Source of the DNA: Flavisphingomonas formosensis | GTDB lineage: Bacteria; Pseudomonadota; Alphaproteobacteria; Sphingomonadales; Sphingomonadaceae | Direction: 5' to 3' | Assembly (NCBI RefSeq): GCF_009755815.1 | Contig: NZ_WRPK01000011.1 | Span: 1 to 64,000, forward strand | DNA: 64,000 nt | In this document: piece by piece, positions 25,561-34,783 of the stretch | Position numbering within the stretch: the first letter of the stretch is position 1 | How the letters are laid out: every line of letters begins with the position of its first letter | Program-made: the position numbers and the translations under genes | The notes under the pieces: model-generated | Told to the model about the DNA's origin: nothing | Seen by the model: the letters and a program-made list of their open reading frames with translations, nothing else | Database searches by the model: none

Positions 25561-27294
25561 TCAAGCCGCCTGCCGCTCCCGGTCCCGCCCGGCGACATGA
25601 TTGCCGGCGCGCCGCCCGGCAAAGATGCAATCCGCCGCCGAAAGCCCGCTCATATAGAGGTTGGAGCAGATGCCGATCGCTGTGCGCCCCGCCGCATAGA
25701 GGCCGGGAACCGGCGATCCGTCCTCGCGCAGCACCAGCCCGGACGACTCCTCCACCTTGAGCCCGCCGACGGTGATCGAGGGGCAGGGGAAGAAGGGACT
25801 CTCCAGCCCGAGATCGATCGCGTGGAAGGGGCCGCTGGTGAACTTGCCCATGTCGGCCGGCGCCTTGTGGAAGGCGTCGGGCGCCCGCTCGGCGGCGGCA
25901 TTGGCATAGGCGGCGGCGGTGGCCGCGAAGGTGGCGGGATCGAAGCCGAGCTTGGCGCCCAGCGCCGCGATCGTCGGCGCCTTCTTAGATCGGATCATCA
26001 TGGTCAGCTTGGCCGGATCGCGCTGGAAAGGCAGCATCTTGTCATGCTTGAGCTGATGCCTGGCCTTCTGCCACAGCGCCTCGTCCATGATCAGCCAGGC
26101 GACGCCGTCATTCTCCGGCTTCATCATCGCCTCGCCGACCGTCGCCCCGTAGCTCGATTCATTGACGTAGCGCGCGCCCCTGGCGTTCACCAGCATCCCC
26201 TCCGCCCAGGCGGACGGAGGGTTGAGGAAGCGCCAGGCGGAGATGGTGCCCATCCTGTCCAGCGCGCCGCCGGCGCTGCGGCCGAGCAATATGCCGCTGC
26301 CGTCGTCGCCCAGCGATCCCACCGGCATCACCTTCTCGAAGCGCGGCGCATAATGTTTCAGCATCTTCTGATTCTGGATGAACCCGCCGGACGCAAGGCA
26401 CACGCCCTGCCGCGCGCGGATGAAGACCTCCTTCGCCGCCTTGGCCTCGATCGCCGCCGCCTTGCGCGCGAAGCGCTTGCCGATCGCCAGCGTCACCTGC
26501 GCGCCCGGCATCGCCGTCGGCAGCATCAGCAGCCATTTGGCGGCGGCGCGCTGTGCGTTCACCAGCGCCTGGTAGCTGGGATGATCGGGCGAAACGTGCC
26601 GCGCCTTGAGCCCGAGCACCCGCCCGGCCGTGTCGAGTATCAGCTGCCGCGCCTCGGTGAAGCGCATCACCCGCACGCCTTCCTTCGCCGCCGCGTCGCG
26701 CAGCGGCTCGAACAGCGCCCGGCCGAAGCCCTGCGCGGCATTGCCGAGATCGAGATAGCTCTTGTGGCCGCGCGCGGCGGGCGGATGCGTGCCGCGATAG
26801 GCCGGCAGCAGCGAATTGTCCGGATGATAGAGATAGATGCCCCGCGCCGGGTAGCTGGTCTTCTTGGGATAATAGGTCGGGTCGAACTCGACCCCCTTGC
26901 TCATCAGCCAGTCCATCGTCGCGACGCTGGTGTCGCAGAAGCGGTGCAGCGTCTCGTCGGAAACGACGCCCTGCACCTCGCGCTCGAGATATTCGAACAT
27001 CGCCTCGGGGCTGTCCTCGACCCCCGCCGCTTTCTGGATCGCGGTGCCGCCGCCGGCATAATAGATGCCGCCGTTCATCGCGGTCGATCCGCCGCCTTCG
27101 AACCGGTCGATCGCGATCACGTCCAGCCCGTTCTCGCGTGCCTGCAACGCGGCCGCGACGCCCGCGCCGCCATAGCCGATCACCACGAAATCGCCGGCCG
27201 CGTCCCACGCGACATCGCTTTCGCTGTCGACCACCCGTGCGTCCTCGACCCGCGTGAAATCGCGCGCGAAACCGATGCTCTCCGTTATGGGCAT
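25561..27294 (-). CDS. FAD-binding dehydrogenase, 3-ketosteroid-delta1-dehydrogenase / fumarate-reductase type
   Basis: A 577-residue flavoprotein. The FAD dinucleotide fold is FVVIGYGGAGVAAALQA (GxGxxG at 40-45), followed by the GGSTAMNGGIYYAGGGT segment found in KstD and flavocytochrome-c-like enzymes. PGLYAAGRTAIGICSNLYMSG near the C terminus closes the FAD site. The family removes hydrogens next to a ketone or acid. A 3-ketosteroid substrate is possible but not shown; the KstD tyrosines cannot be assigned by eye. The ATG at 27294 is preferred to a TTG nine bases upstream. Its neighbours include an HsaA-like hydroxylase. Confidence 0.85.
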   Translation of the reverse strand: MPITESIGFARDFTRVEDARVVDSESDVAWDAAGDFVVIGYGGAGVAAALQARENGLDVIAIDRFEGGGSTAMNGGIYYAGGGTAIQKAAGVEDSPEAMFEYLEREVQGVVSDETLHRFCDTSVATMDWLMSKGVEFDPTYYPKKTSYPARGIYLYHPDNSLLPAYRGTHPPAARGHKSYLDLGNAAQGFGRALFEPLRDAAAKEGVRVMRFTEARQLILDTAGRVLGLKARHVSPDHPSYQALVNAQRAAAKWLLMLPTAMPGAQVTLAIGKRFARKAAAIEAKAAKEVFIRARQGVCLASGGFIQNQKMLKHYAPRFEKVMPVGSLGDDGSGILLGRSAGGALDRMGTISAWRFLNPPSAWAEGMLVNARGARYVNESSYGATVGEAMMKPENDGVAWLIMDEALWQKARHQLKHDKMLPFQRDPAKLTMMIRSKKAPTIAALGAKLGFDPATFAATAAAYANAAAERAPDAFHKAPADMGKFTSGPFHAIDLGLESPFFPCPSITVGGLKVEESSGLVLREDGSPVPGLYAAGRTAIGICSNLYMSGLSAADCIFAGRRAGNHVAGRDRERQAA

Positions 27295-27315
27295 CCTATC
27301 CAACTTTCAGAACAG

Positions 27316-27406
27316 CCGTCATGCTGACGAAAGCCAGCATCCATTCGCGACACGATGCCCATTCAAGCGGAGCGCCAATGGATCCTGACTTTCGTCAGGA
27401 TGACGG
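27316..27406. repeat. Family D palindromic repeat, complete (copy D2)
   Basis: The left arm CCGTCATGCTGACGAAAGCC leads to AGCATCCATT. The right arm AATGGATCCTGACTTTCGTC leads to AGGATGACGG, identical to the right arm of D1 over 30 bases. It lies between two minus-strand genes. Confidence 0.88.
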
Positions 27407-27426
27407 AAAAGGGCTATCGAAGGGGT

Positions 27427-28644
27427 TCAGACGAACAGCTCGACATTGGGCTGGCCCATATAGACCGCGCCGAGCGAGGCCCCGAGCGGATCGGGATTGT
27501 TCGCCACATGGGCACGGCTGGCCAATATGTCGCGCCAGTAGCGCAGGATCGGCGACGAATTGTAGATCGCCCGCCCGCCCAGCAGCGGCAGGAAGCCGTC
27601 GACCAGCGCCGAGCATTTGCGCGCCACCTGCGCCGCCTCGTAGCGATAGCGCACGCGATCGGTGAGCGGGATGTCCTGCCCCGCCTCCAGCCACGCCATC
27701 ATCTCGTCGAAATTGCGATGCAGTGTCGTCTTCATCGCGAGGATCTCGGACTGGACCATGGCGGCATAGGCCTGCGCCTGCGGATCGTTCTTGGTCGCCT
27801 TGCCGGTGTTGGTCGACACGCGATTGCCGGCAATCTGCAGGAATGTATCCAGCGCGCCCTGCAGCGCACCGATCGCCGCGGTCGAGACCGAGCGGGAGAA
27901 TTGCTGGCCCCAGGGCATGCGGAACAGCGGGCCGGTGTTCACCTTGAGGCCCGGCTGGTGGACGACCTCGAAGCCCTCCTGCAGCGTGTGGGTGCGATAG
28001 GCGGGGATGAACGCATCCTCGACGATCACGTCCAGGCTGCCCGTGCCCTGCAGGCCGAACGTGTCCCACGTGCCCTCGACATAGCGATAATCGCCCTTGG
28101 GCAGCAGGAAGGTGGTCATCACCGGCGGGCCGCCCTCCACCAGCGGCGGCGCCGCGGAGCCGAGGAAGATCCAGCCGGCATGCTGCACGCCGCTGGAAAA
28201 GCCCCAATGGCCGGAAAGGCGGAAGCCGCCCTCGACGCGCGTCACCTTGCCGACCGGCTGATAGGTGGAGGCGATCAGCGTATCCGGATCCTCGCTCCAC
28301 GCTTCCTGCTGGCAACGGTCGTCGAACAGGCCGAGCTGAAACTGGTGGACGGCGAGCAGGCCATAGACCCAGGCCGTCGACATGCAGGCTTCGGCGAGCG
28401 TCATCTGCACGTCGAACAGCACGTTCGGGTTCATCTCGTAGCCGCCGTAGCGCTTGGGCTGCGTGATCTTGAACATGCCGGCGGCCTTGAGCTCGGCGAT
28501 GGTCTCGTCCGGCACCTTATGCTCGGCCTCGCACCGCGCGGCGCGCGCGAGAATGTCCGGCAGCATGGCACGTGCGCGCTCGCGAATCTCGTCCGGGCTA
28601 GGGGTGGCGGATTCGGCGATCGGGCTGATCTGGGCTGTTGCCAT
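27427..28644 (-). CDS. Flavin-dependent monooxygenase of the acyl-CoA-dehydrogenase fold, HsaA-like
   Basis: A 405-residue oxygenase component. The ACAD-fold N-terminal helices carry PDETIAELKAAGMFKITQPKRYGGYEMNP, the central block is LSGHWGFSSGVQHAGWIFLGS, and the C terminus is PILRYWRDILASRAHVANNPD. All three align with what I recall of mycobacterial HsaA (SSGCDHASWTFVGG; PIQRFWRDAHAGRVHAANDPE), which ortho-hydroxylates a steroid-derived phenol using FMNH2. The ATG at 28644 has AGGAG eight bases upstream. It needs a flavin reductase; the one at 33134 is the nearest candidate. Confidence 0.88.
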   Translation of the reverse strand: MATAQISPIAESATPSPDEIRERARAMLPDILARAARCEAEHKVPDETIAELKAAGMFKITQPKRYGGYEMNPNVLFDVQMTLAEACMSTAWVYGLLAVHQFQLGLFDDRCQQEAWSEDPDTLIASTYQPVGKVTRVEGGFRLSGHWGFSSGVQHAGWIFLGSAAPPLVEGGPPVMTTFLLPKGDYRYVEGTWDTFGLQGTGSLDVIVEDAFIPAYRTHTLQEGFEVVHQPGLKVNTGPLFRMPWGQQFSRSVSTAAIGALQGALDTFLQIAGNRVSTNTGKATKNDPQAQAYAAMVQSEILAMKTTLHRNFDEMMAWLEAGQDIPLTDRVRYRYEAAQVARKCSALVDGFLPLLGGRAIYNSSPILRYWRDILASRAHVANNPDPLGASLGAVYMGQPNVELFV

Positions 28645-28903
28645 TTCAAAACTCCTCAATCCTGTTCGCATCATGATCCCGGCCGAAAGGTCCGTCAATT
28701 CGATTCGTAGTATATTGGCTTTCAAAATACGATTTATGTGGTCAAAGCCCGAAATGACCATCAGCACGATGCGCGCCGCGCCTATCCCGACGGCCGGATC
28801 GAAAGCCGCGCTGTGCGAAGCGGAACAATTGATCGGGGGAGCGCACGCCCCTCTTGCGGAGAAATAGCGCGCGCGTATTGAGATATCTCTATCTGGGAAG
28901 AGG
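28645..28903. promoter_or_regulatory. Divergent promoter, HsaA-like / CoA-ligase genes
   Basis: This 259-bp gap includes an AT-rich tract at about 28706-28738 (CGTAGTATATTGGCTTTCAA, ending in ATACG) with weak symmetry. It also has the perfect palindrome GAGATATCTC at 28880-28889, only 14 bp before the ligase start. Either may be an operator. Confidence 0.4.
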
Positions 28904-30409
28904 ATGGCCATGGATCTTGCGCGCAGTATCGCGGCCGTGCTGGCGATCGATCCCGCCGCGCCGGCGGTGGAGTTCGACCGGCGCTGGACGCATTGGGGCG
29001 AGCTAGCCGGGCGGGCGGCCGCGATCCGCGCGGCGCTGGACGCGGCCGGAATAGGCGAAGGCGCGCGCGTGGGCGTGCTGCTGCGCAATCATATCGATCT
29101 GCTGCCCGTGCTGCTCGCCATCTTCACATCGGCGCGCTGCCTCGCCAGCCTCAACGCGGTATCGCCGGACGTGAAGCTGACCGAAGACATTGAGGATGCT
29201 GCCGTGCCGATATTGGTCGGCACCGCGAAGGATTGGGATCGGCCGGGGCTGCGCGAGGCCGCCGGGCGCATCGGGGCCGCCGTGATCGCCGTTGAAGATG
29301 GCGCGAACCATCTGCTTGCCGCCGCGGACCCGGCGTTATGGACGAGGGTGCAGGCGCCCGGCGTCGCGATCGAGATGCTGTCCAGCGGCACCACCGGCAA
29401 GCCGAAGCGCATCCCGCTGCCGCTGCGCAATCTGGAGAAGGCGCTGGCCGGCGCGGCCTCCTATGAGAAGGGACGCGACGCCGATGCCGTGCCGAAGCTG
29501 CGCTCGGGCGTGCAGATCGTCACCGCGCCGCTCGCCCATATCGCCGGCATCACGGGCGTGATGAACAATCTGCTCGCCGGACGGAAGGTCTGCCTGATCG
29601 AGAAGTTCACGGTAGAGGGATTCCGCGACGCGGTGGTGCGCCATCGCCCCAAGGTGGCGGGCGCGCCGCCCTCGGCGCTGCGCATGTTGCTCGACGCGGA
29701 CATTCCCAAGGAGGATTTCTCCAGCCTGGTCGCCTATCGCACCGGGACGGCGCCGCTGGATCCCGACCTCGCCGACGCCTTTTACGAGCGCTACGGCATT
29801 CCCGTGCTGCAAAATTACGGCGCGACCGAATTTGCCGGCGGCGTCGCGGGCTGGACGCTCGAGGATTTCAAGGCGCATTGGCGCGAGAAGCGGGGCTCGG
29901 TCGGCCGGCTCAACAAGGGCGCCGAGGCGCGGGTGCTCGATCCGGAGAGCGGCGCGGTGCTGGAACGCGGCGCCGAGGGGCTGCTGGAGCTGCGCGCGCC
30001 CAATATCGGCAATGGCCGGGATTGGGTGCGCACCACCGATCTCGCGACGATCGACGCCGACGATTTCCTGTGGATCCGCGGCCGGCACGACGGCGCGATC
30101 GTGCGCGGCGGCTTCAAGGTGCTGCCGGACGATGTGGTGAAGGCGATCCAGACGCATCCGGCGGTGCGCGAGGCGGCAGTGACCGGGCTTGCCGACCGGC
30201 GGCTGGGGCAGGTGCCGGTCGCCGCCTGGATCGCGCGCAGCGGCATCGCCGCGCCGGACGAGGAGACGCTGCGCGCCTGGCTCAAGGAAAGGCTGATGCC
30301 TTATCAGGTGCCGGTGCGGCTGAAGCGCGTCGACGAGCTGCCGCGCACCCCCTCGATGAAGGTCAGCCAGCCCGCGCTCAAGGCGCTGTTCGAGGCGGAG
30401 GAGGGGTAA
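28904..30409 (+). CDS. AMP-dependent acyl/aryl-CoA synthetase family protein
   Basis: A 501-residue adenylating enzyme. The P-loop-like SSGTTGKPKRIPL is at 160-172, QNYGATEFAGG is the A5 motif, TTDLATIDADDFLWIRGR contains the hinge region, and LPRTPSMKVSQPAL holds the adenylation lysine. It should activate a carboxylate as acyl-AMP and pass it to CoA. A role as salicylate- or other aryl-acid-CoA ligase would fit the salicylyl-CoA hydroxylase at 49749. A second ATG at 28910 is an equal start candidate. It is divergent from the HsaA-like gene. Confidence 0.9.
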   Translation: MAMDLARSIAAVLAIDPAAPAVEFDRRWTHWGELAGRAAAIRAALDAAGIGEGARVGVLLRNHIDLLPVLLAIFTSARCLASLNAVSPDVKLTEDIEDAAVPILVGTAKDWDRPGLREAAGRIGAAVIAVEDGANHLLAAADPALWTRVQAPGVAIEMLSSGTTGKPKRIPLPLRNLEKALAGAASYEKGRDADAVPKLRSGVQIVTAPLAHIAGITGVMNNLLAGRKVCLIEKFTVEGFRDAVVRHRPKVAGAPPSALRMLLDADIPKEDFSSLVAYRTGTAPLDPDLADAFYERYGIPVLQNYGATEFAGGVAGWTLEDFKAHWREKRGSVGRLNKGAEARVLDPESGAVLERGAEGLLELRAPNIGNGRDWVRTTDLATIDADDFLWIRGRHDGAIVRGGFKVLPDDVVKAIQTHPAVREAAVTGLADRRLGQVPVAAWIARSGIAAPDEETLRAWLKERLMPYQVPVRLKRVDELPRTPSMKVSQPALKALFEAEEG

Positions 30410-30433
30410 TACCAAGCTGTATTGATCGTGACT

Positions 30434-30534
30434 CCGCTTGGGCTGAGCTTGTCGAAGCCCTTTCCCTTCCTTCTTTCTTTCCGTTCAAAATCTTGAAGAA
30501 GAAGGGAGTGCTTCGACAAGCTCAGCACGAACGG
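30434..30534. repeat. Family B palindromic repeat, complete (copy B2)
   Basis: The left arm has GGGCTGAGCTTGTCGAAGCC followed by CTTTCCCTTC. The right arm has GAAGGGAGTGCTTCGACAAG followed by CTCAGCACGAACGG. Arms and order match copy B1 at 17981. Confidence 0.9.
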
Positions 30535-30628
30535 GAGAATAGGGCATGATCGACGCAACTTGGCATCAGCTCCCTTTCCTAGAAAAGCTCCGCCACTCCC
30601 ACCTAGTCGATGCGGCGCTTTCCCTTTT

Positions 30629-30658
30629 CGTCATGCTGAAACGAGTTCAGCATGACGG
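30629..30658. repeat. Family D repeat, single hairpin
   Basis: CGTCATGCTGAA and TTCAGCATGACG form a perfect 12-bp stem around a short loop. It is a solo arm related to the left arm of copy D2. Confidence 0.75.
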
Positions 30659-30720
30659 AGAGAGACAGGGCGCGAGCCTTCGACCGAATCCAAAGGCTCC
30701 CCCAAGGGAAGCCTGCAGCC

Positions 30721-32523
30721 TCAGCGCGCCGCCATCTCCCGCCCCACCGGATAGAGCAGGTAGCGGCCGTCATAATAGCGCGTGTGGGAATAGAGCCAGG
30801 TCAGCCGCTCGTCCGGGCTGGCGGCGAAGGCGGGATCGGCCTTCAGTTTCGCTTCGAACTCGGCTTTCAGCGCGGGTGATCGGGCGAGCATCGCCTCGCC
30901 CATCGGCGCGATGACATAGCCTTCGATATATTCCGTCCGCTGCAGCATTGCGGGGAAGAAGCCCCAGGCGAACAGCGAATCCTCCGCCTCCGGCTCGAGC
31001 AGTTCGGCGGCGAGGCGGCCGAGCGGCTGGTCGGTCGGCACGCGCACCGATCCGGCCGGAAAGATTTCGTCACGCGCTTCATGCGCGAAGCCGCCGACGG
31101 TGACAGGCACGCGGCCTTCCAGCGGCATCGCCGCGAGCTTGGGATCGCGGATGCGGATCATGTCGACATGCACGGTGCGCGGCGCGTCGATCCGCTCCAT
31201 GCGGATGCCGTGCCGGCGCAGGCGCTCGATCACCTCGCTGTCGGTGGCCGATATCCAGTAGGCGGCGGGGAGGGTGATGCTATCCGCCGGCTGCGATCCG
31301 AACAGCGGATACTCGGCTGCCGGCGCGGGCTTGCCCAGCCAGCGCACCTCCTGGCCGCCCGAGGCCGGGGAGAGATAGGTCTCGCTCTGCATGGGCAGGA
31401 AGCGAACGGTACGGACCGGATCCTTGCGCGGCGCCCAGGCGATCGTCATCGGGCCGTGCTGTGCCCGATCGGCGGCGATCGCCTGTCTGAGGGTCGCGCC
31501 ATCGCTGGCCAGCGTTTTGAGCGTGGCTTCGAGCAGCACATAATCGCCGAGCACGCGGCGGCGGTACGGCTTCAGCGCGTGATCCTCGACCAGGATCGAC
31601 GGCATGTGCCTGAGGTCGCCATAGCCGTGCGAGAAATTGGCGGGAAAGCGCGGCAGGTAGAGGCCGTCCTTGGGCTTGCGGTCGTCCACCGCGAGGACGA
31701 GCGGTCCGGGCACGTGGCCGGCCGCGGTCAGCGCCGCGTCGGCCTTGACGCGATAGACGTCCTGCAGCCAGCGGCTCGACGCCGGCGACTGGGCATAGGG
31801 CGTGTCCTGATAGCCGTAGGTGATGTCATATTGGAAATCGAGCCCGTCCGAGACGTGCAGGTCCATATAGAGCGCGGGATCGTAGCGGTTGAAGAGGCCG
31901 AGCATCGCCGTCATCTCGGGCGTGTCGGCCTTCATATAGTCGCGGTTGAGGTTGATGTTCTGCCCGGTGGTGCGCCAACCCTGCGAGACCGGGCCGCGCT
32001 GGTTCGGCCGGTTGTAGGGCGATGTGCGTTCGTGGCCGTCTATGTTGAAGATCGGCACGAACAGGAAGTTCACCTTGTCGAGCAGCCCCGCCTTGCCGCG
32101 CAGCGCGATGTCGCGCAGCAGCATCAGTCCGGCGTCCTTGCCGTCGATCTCGCCCGCGTGGATGCCCGCCTGGACGAGCAGCACCGGCTTGGCGGGATCC
32201 AGCCTCGCGCCGTCCTTGCTCGCGATGACGACGATCATGTCGCGCCCCTGGGCGGTGCGGCCGAACGTCTCGATCCGGATCAGCGGCGATGCGGCCGCCA
32301 GCCGCTCCAGCCAGGCGCGGGTTTCGGCATAGCCCGGCGTCGCGGTCAGGCCGGTTGTCTCGGATGGCGTGATCCAGGGATCGCCCGGCCTGGCGATCAG
32401 CTTTTCGCTCGCCCCATGCCAGGGCTGCTCCGGCGGCAGCGGCGCCCGGTCGAGATCGGCAGGTTGGCCGGCATGCGCGACGGCGGCGATGGCGATCAGG
32501 GCGGCGGCGGCAAGGGGCTTCAC
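30721..32523 (-). CDS. Exported M14-family zinc carboxypeptidase-like protein, short form
   Basis: A 600-residue protein with a signal peptide (MKPLAAAALIAIAAVAHAG). Zinc ligands are H122 and E125 in QAGIHAGEIDGKD, and a histidine is in LYMDLHVSDGLDFQ. PIFNIDGHERTSPYNRPNQRGP is the substrate-carboxylate region, with the asparagine/arginine pattern of M14. It should cleave C-terminal residues from peptides or amide conjugates in the periplasm. It is shorter than the 917-residue paralogue at 7597 and lacks that protein's last third. It precedes a small exported SnoaL-like gene. Confidence 0.92.
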   Translation of the reverse strand: MKPLAAAALIAIAAVAHAGQPADLDRAPLPPEQPWHGASEKLIARPGDPWITPSETTGLTATPGYAETRAWLERLAAASPLIRIETFGRTAQGRDMIVVIASKDGARLDPAKPVLLVQAGIHAGEIDGKDAGLMLLRDIALRGKAGLLDKVNFLFVPIFNIDGHERTSPYNRPNQRGPVSQGWRTTGQNINLNRDYMKADTPEMTAMLGLFNRYDPALYMDLHVSDGLDFQYDITYGYQDTPYAQSPASSRWLQDVYRVKADAALTAAGHVPGPLVLAVDDRKPKDGLYLPRFPANFSHGYGDLRHMPSILVEDHALKPYRRRVLGDYVLLEATLKTLASDGATLRQAIAADRAQHGPMTIAWAPRKDPVRTVRFLPMQSETYLSPASGGQEVRWLGKPAPAAEYPLFGSQPADSITLPAAYWISATDSEVIERLRRHGIRMERIDAPRTVHVDMIRIRDPKLAAMPLEGRVPVTVGGFAHEARDEIFPAGSVRVPTDQPLGRLAAELLEPEAEDSLFAWGFFPAMLQRTEYIEGYVIAPMGEAMLARSPALKAEFEAKLKADPAFAASPDERLTWLYSHTRYYDGRYLLYPVGREMAAR

Positions 32524-32534
32524 TCGGGTCTCCC

Positions 32535-33023
32535 TTATCGCGTGAACGGTCCGGGTTCGCCTTCGACGCTGAGGAAGTTCACCAGCGCGATCTTGCCGTC
32601 CTTCACCTCGGCATAGCCCATCACCATCTCATGGCCCGGCTTGCCGCCATCGACCGCGTCGATCAGGTGATAGGTGAAGATCTTGCTGCCGTCCGGCGAG
32701 GAGAAGGCCTCGACGAAGGGCAGCTTGATCTCGACGGCCGAGGCGCGGCTCTGAATCATGCGGAAACGCGCGGCGAGCGCCTCCAGCCCCTTGGCGCGGT
32801 CGCTGCCGTTGATCCGCATCACCGCGTCTGCCGTGAAATAGCGGCCGAACGCCTCGGGCGTGAAGCCCTTGGGATCCTTGAACGCCGCGTTCCACCAGCG
32901 GAACATGCGGGTCAGCGCATCGTCCTCGATCGCCTGTGAGAAAGTCTTGGCCTGCGCCTCCGCCTGCGCCGCCGTCGCGCCGCCGAGCATCAGCGCCATG
33001 AGTCCCGCCGCGATCCACTTCAT
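32535..33023 (-). CDS. Exported SnoaL-like / NTF2-superfamily protein
   Basis: A 162-residue protein with a signal peptide (MKWIAAGLMALMLGGATAAQAEA) followed by a cone-fold domain. The first helix is MFRWWNAAFKDPKGFTPEAFGRYFTADAVMRING and the last strand MVMGYAEVKDGKIALVNFLSVEG. It is clearly related to the leaderless protein at 53328 (MFAWWNEAMRTPELLTAENFARFYTADGRLIVNG), so the window carries a cytoplasmic/exported pair. It lies just upstream of the M14 gene on the same strand. Activity unknown. Confidence 0.85.
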   Translation of the reverse strand: MKWIAAGLMALMLGGATAAQAEAQAKTFSQAIEDDALTRMFRWWNAAFKDPKGFTPEAFGRYFTADAVMRINGSDRAKGLEALAARFRMIQSRASAVEIKLPFVEAFSSPDGSKIFTYHLIDAVDGGKPGHEMVMGYAEVKDGKIALVNFLSVEGEPGPFTR

Positions 33024-33133
33024 CGTCTTTTCCCTTCGATCCGATCGCGCCATGCTCGGGGAAGCACGTCTCCCGATCAAGGACGCCGCCGCGCCCGGAT
33101 CGTTGCGCTGGCCGCAACGCGGACGGCGTTGGC

Positions 33134-33775
33134 TCAGCCCGCGCCCCGCGCCGCCGACCAGGCCGCCCAGCTCGGCCGCTCCATCTGGAAGAGGTCGGTC
33201 TGCCGGCTGTACCAGCCGGCGCCGTGCATGCGGGCGAGCAGGCGCATGGCGGGCGAATCGATGTAGAGCCGCTCGGCATCCAGGATGAACGCGTCCGCGA
33301 CATGGGCGTAGAGCACCTCGGCGATCACCGCGACCTGGTTGGGCCCGGTCTCGATCGCATGCAGCACGCGGCATTCGAAGCTCGCCGGCGCCGTGGCGAT
33401 GCGGGGCGGCGCGACGACGACGCTCGGCGCGATCTCCAGCTGCGCGCAGGCGATCTCGTCCACTTCGGGCGGCGCGTCCATGCACGTCACGTTCATCGCT
33501 TCGCCATGCGCCTCGTCGACCAGGTTGACGACGAACTCGCCCGTCGTGCGGATGTTGTTCGCCGTGTCCTTCATCCGCGCCTCGCCATGGGCGAGCAGGC
33601 CGAGCGCGATCGTCGGCGGCGCGTCTCCCAGCACGTTGAAGAAGCTGTAGGGCGCCGCATTCGGCACGCCGCCCGCCGAGAGCGACGTCACCCACGCGAT
33701 CGGCCGCGGCGTGACGCAGGAGCCGAGGATCTTGTAGCGGCTGGCCTTGGGCAGCGCCCGCATGTCGAATTGCAT
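33134..33775 (-). CDS. Flavin reductase family (DIM6/NTAB-like) protein
   Basis: A 213-residue split-barrel flavoprotein. KILGSCVTPRPIAWVTSLSAGGVPNAAPYSFFNVLGDAPPT is the FMN-binding region and DTANNIRTTGEFVVNLV the second block. These proteins either supply FMNH2 to two-component monooxygenases or are flavin-dependent oxidoreductases themselves. The HsaA-like oxygenase at 27427 is a possible client, although they are not in one operon. It is followed, 9 bp from its start, by the nitrilase gene upstream on the same strand. Confidence 0.87.
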   Translation of the reverse strand: MQFDMRALPKASRYKILGSCVTPRPIAWVTSLSAGGVPNAAPYSFFNVLGDAPPTIALGLLAHGEARMKDTANNIRTTGEFVVNLVDEAHGEAMNVTCMDAPPEVDEIACAQLEIAPSVVVAPPRIATAPASFECRVLHAIETGPNQVAVIAEVLYAHVADAFILDAERLYIDSPAMRLLARMHGAGWYSRQTDLFQMERPSWAAWSAARGAG

Positions 33776-33783
33776 GGGCCGGC

Positions 33784-34713
33784 TCAGCCCTGGCGGACGA
33801 CGGGGGCCTTGGCGGCTTCGTCCACCACCAGGCGGAACACGTCCGGCCGCGCATAATGGCCGACCACGTCGAAATCATATTTGCCGCGCACCACCTCGCC
33901 GAGGTCGATATCGGCATAGAGGATGGTCTCGCCCGAAAAGTCCGGCCCGGCCAGGATCGCGCCGAGCGGGCTCACGATCACGCTGCCGCCGCGCATCAGC
34001 ACCGTCTCCGGATCGTCGCCCAGCGCGCATTCATAGTCGGCCGGGAAGGCGCCGCGGGTGATGTGCTGGCAGGCGGAGAGTACGTAGCAGCGCCCTTCCA
34101 GCGCGATATGCTGCATGGAGGGCGCCCAGGTGTCGCGATCGTCCGCAGTCGGCGCGCAATAGATGGAGATGCGCTTGTCGTACATGGCGAGGCGCAGCGC
34201 CGGCATATAGTTTTCCCAGCAGATCACCGCTCCGATCCGGCCGAGCGAGGTCTCGAACACCGGCATCGTCGATCCGTCGCCGAAACCCCAGATCAGCCGC
34301 TCCGCCCCGGTCGGCATCAGCTTGCGATGCTTGCCGATCACGCCCTTCTCGCCGTCGAGGAACAGCGCGGTGCAATAGAGCGTGCCGCCGTCCCGCTCCA
34401 GGCAGCCGATGACGACGAACAGCCCGGTCTCCTTCACCGCCTCGGCGATCAGCGCGATCTCCGGCCCGGCGAGGTCCACTGCCCCCTCATGATAGCGGCG
34501 ATAGGCGTCGCGGCCCTCGGGCTTGCGCATGCCGACGGGCGCGCCGAACGAATCGCCCTTGGGATAGCCGCCCAGGAACACTTCGGGAAACACCGCCAGC
34601 AGCGCGCCGCCCGCCGCGGCCTCGCGCACCAGTGCTGCCGCCTTCTGAGCGGAGGCCATCGCATCGAACGGCACCGACGCCGCCTGGATCACCGCCGCCT
34701 TATACTGAGTCAT
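33784..34713 (-). CDS. Nitrilase / carbon-nitrogen hydrolase
   Basis: A 309-residue enzyme with the complete nitrilase triad: E44 in FPEVFLGGYP, K131 in KHRKLMPT and C165 in ICWENYMP. The FPEVF and CWENYMP context is that of true nitrilases rather than amidases or carbamoylases. It would convert a nitrile to its acid plus ammonia. It is the first gene of a unit with the flavin reductase and is divergent from the gentisate-dioxygenase-like gene, with a shared 111-bp promoter gap. Confidence 0.93.
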   Translation of the reverse strand: MTQYKAAVIQAASVPFDAMASAQKAAALVREAAAGGALLAVFPEVFLGGYPKGDSFGAPVGMRKPEGRDAYRRYHEGAVDLAGPEIALIAEAVKETGLFVVIGCLERDGGTLYCTALFLDGEKGVIGKHRKLMPTGAERLIWGFGDGSTMPVFETSLGRIGAVICWENYMPALRLAMYDKRISIYCAPTADDRDTWAPSMQHIALEGRCYVLSACQHITRGAFPADYECALGDDPETVLMRGGSVIVSPLGAILAGPDFSGETILYADIDLGEVVRGKYDFDVVGHYARPDVFRLVVDEAAKAPVVRQG

Positions 34714-34783
34714 GCCAACCTCCGGCCAGAAACGAGCGCCACCCGCCTATCCTTGTGCACCGCATTGACAGGGCGGCGCAACA

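Larger units (their letters stand above)
30410..30720. other. 311-bp convergent intergenic region filled by repeats
   Basis: It lies between the CoA ligase (plus) and the second M14 gene (minus). It holds a complete family B element and a family D hairpin. No gene or T-tailed terminator is seen. Confidence 0.6.
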
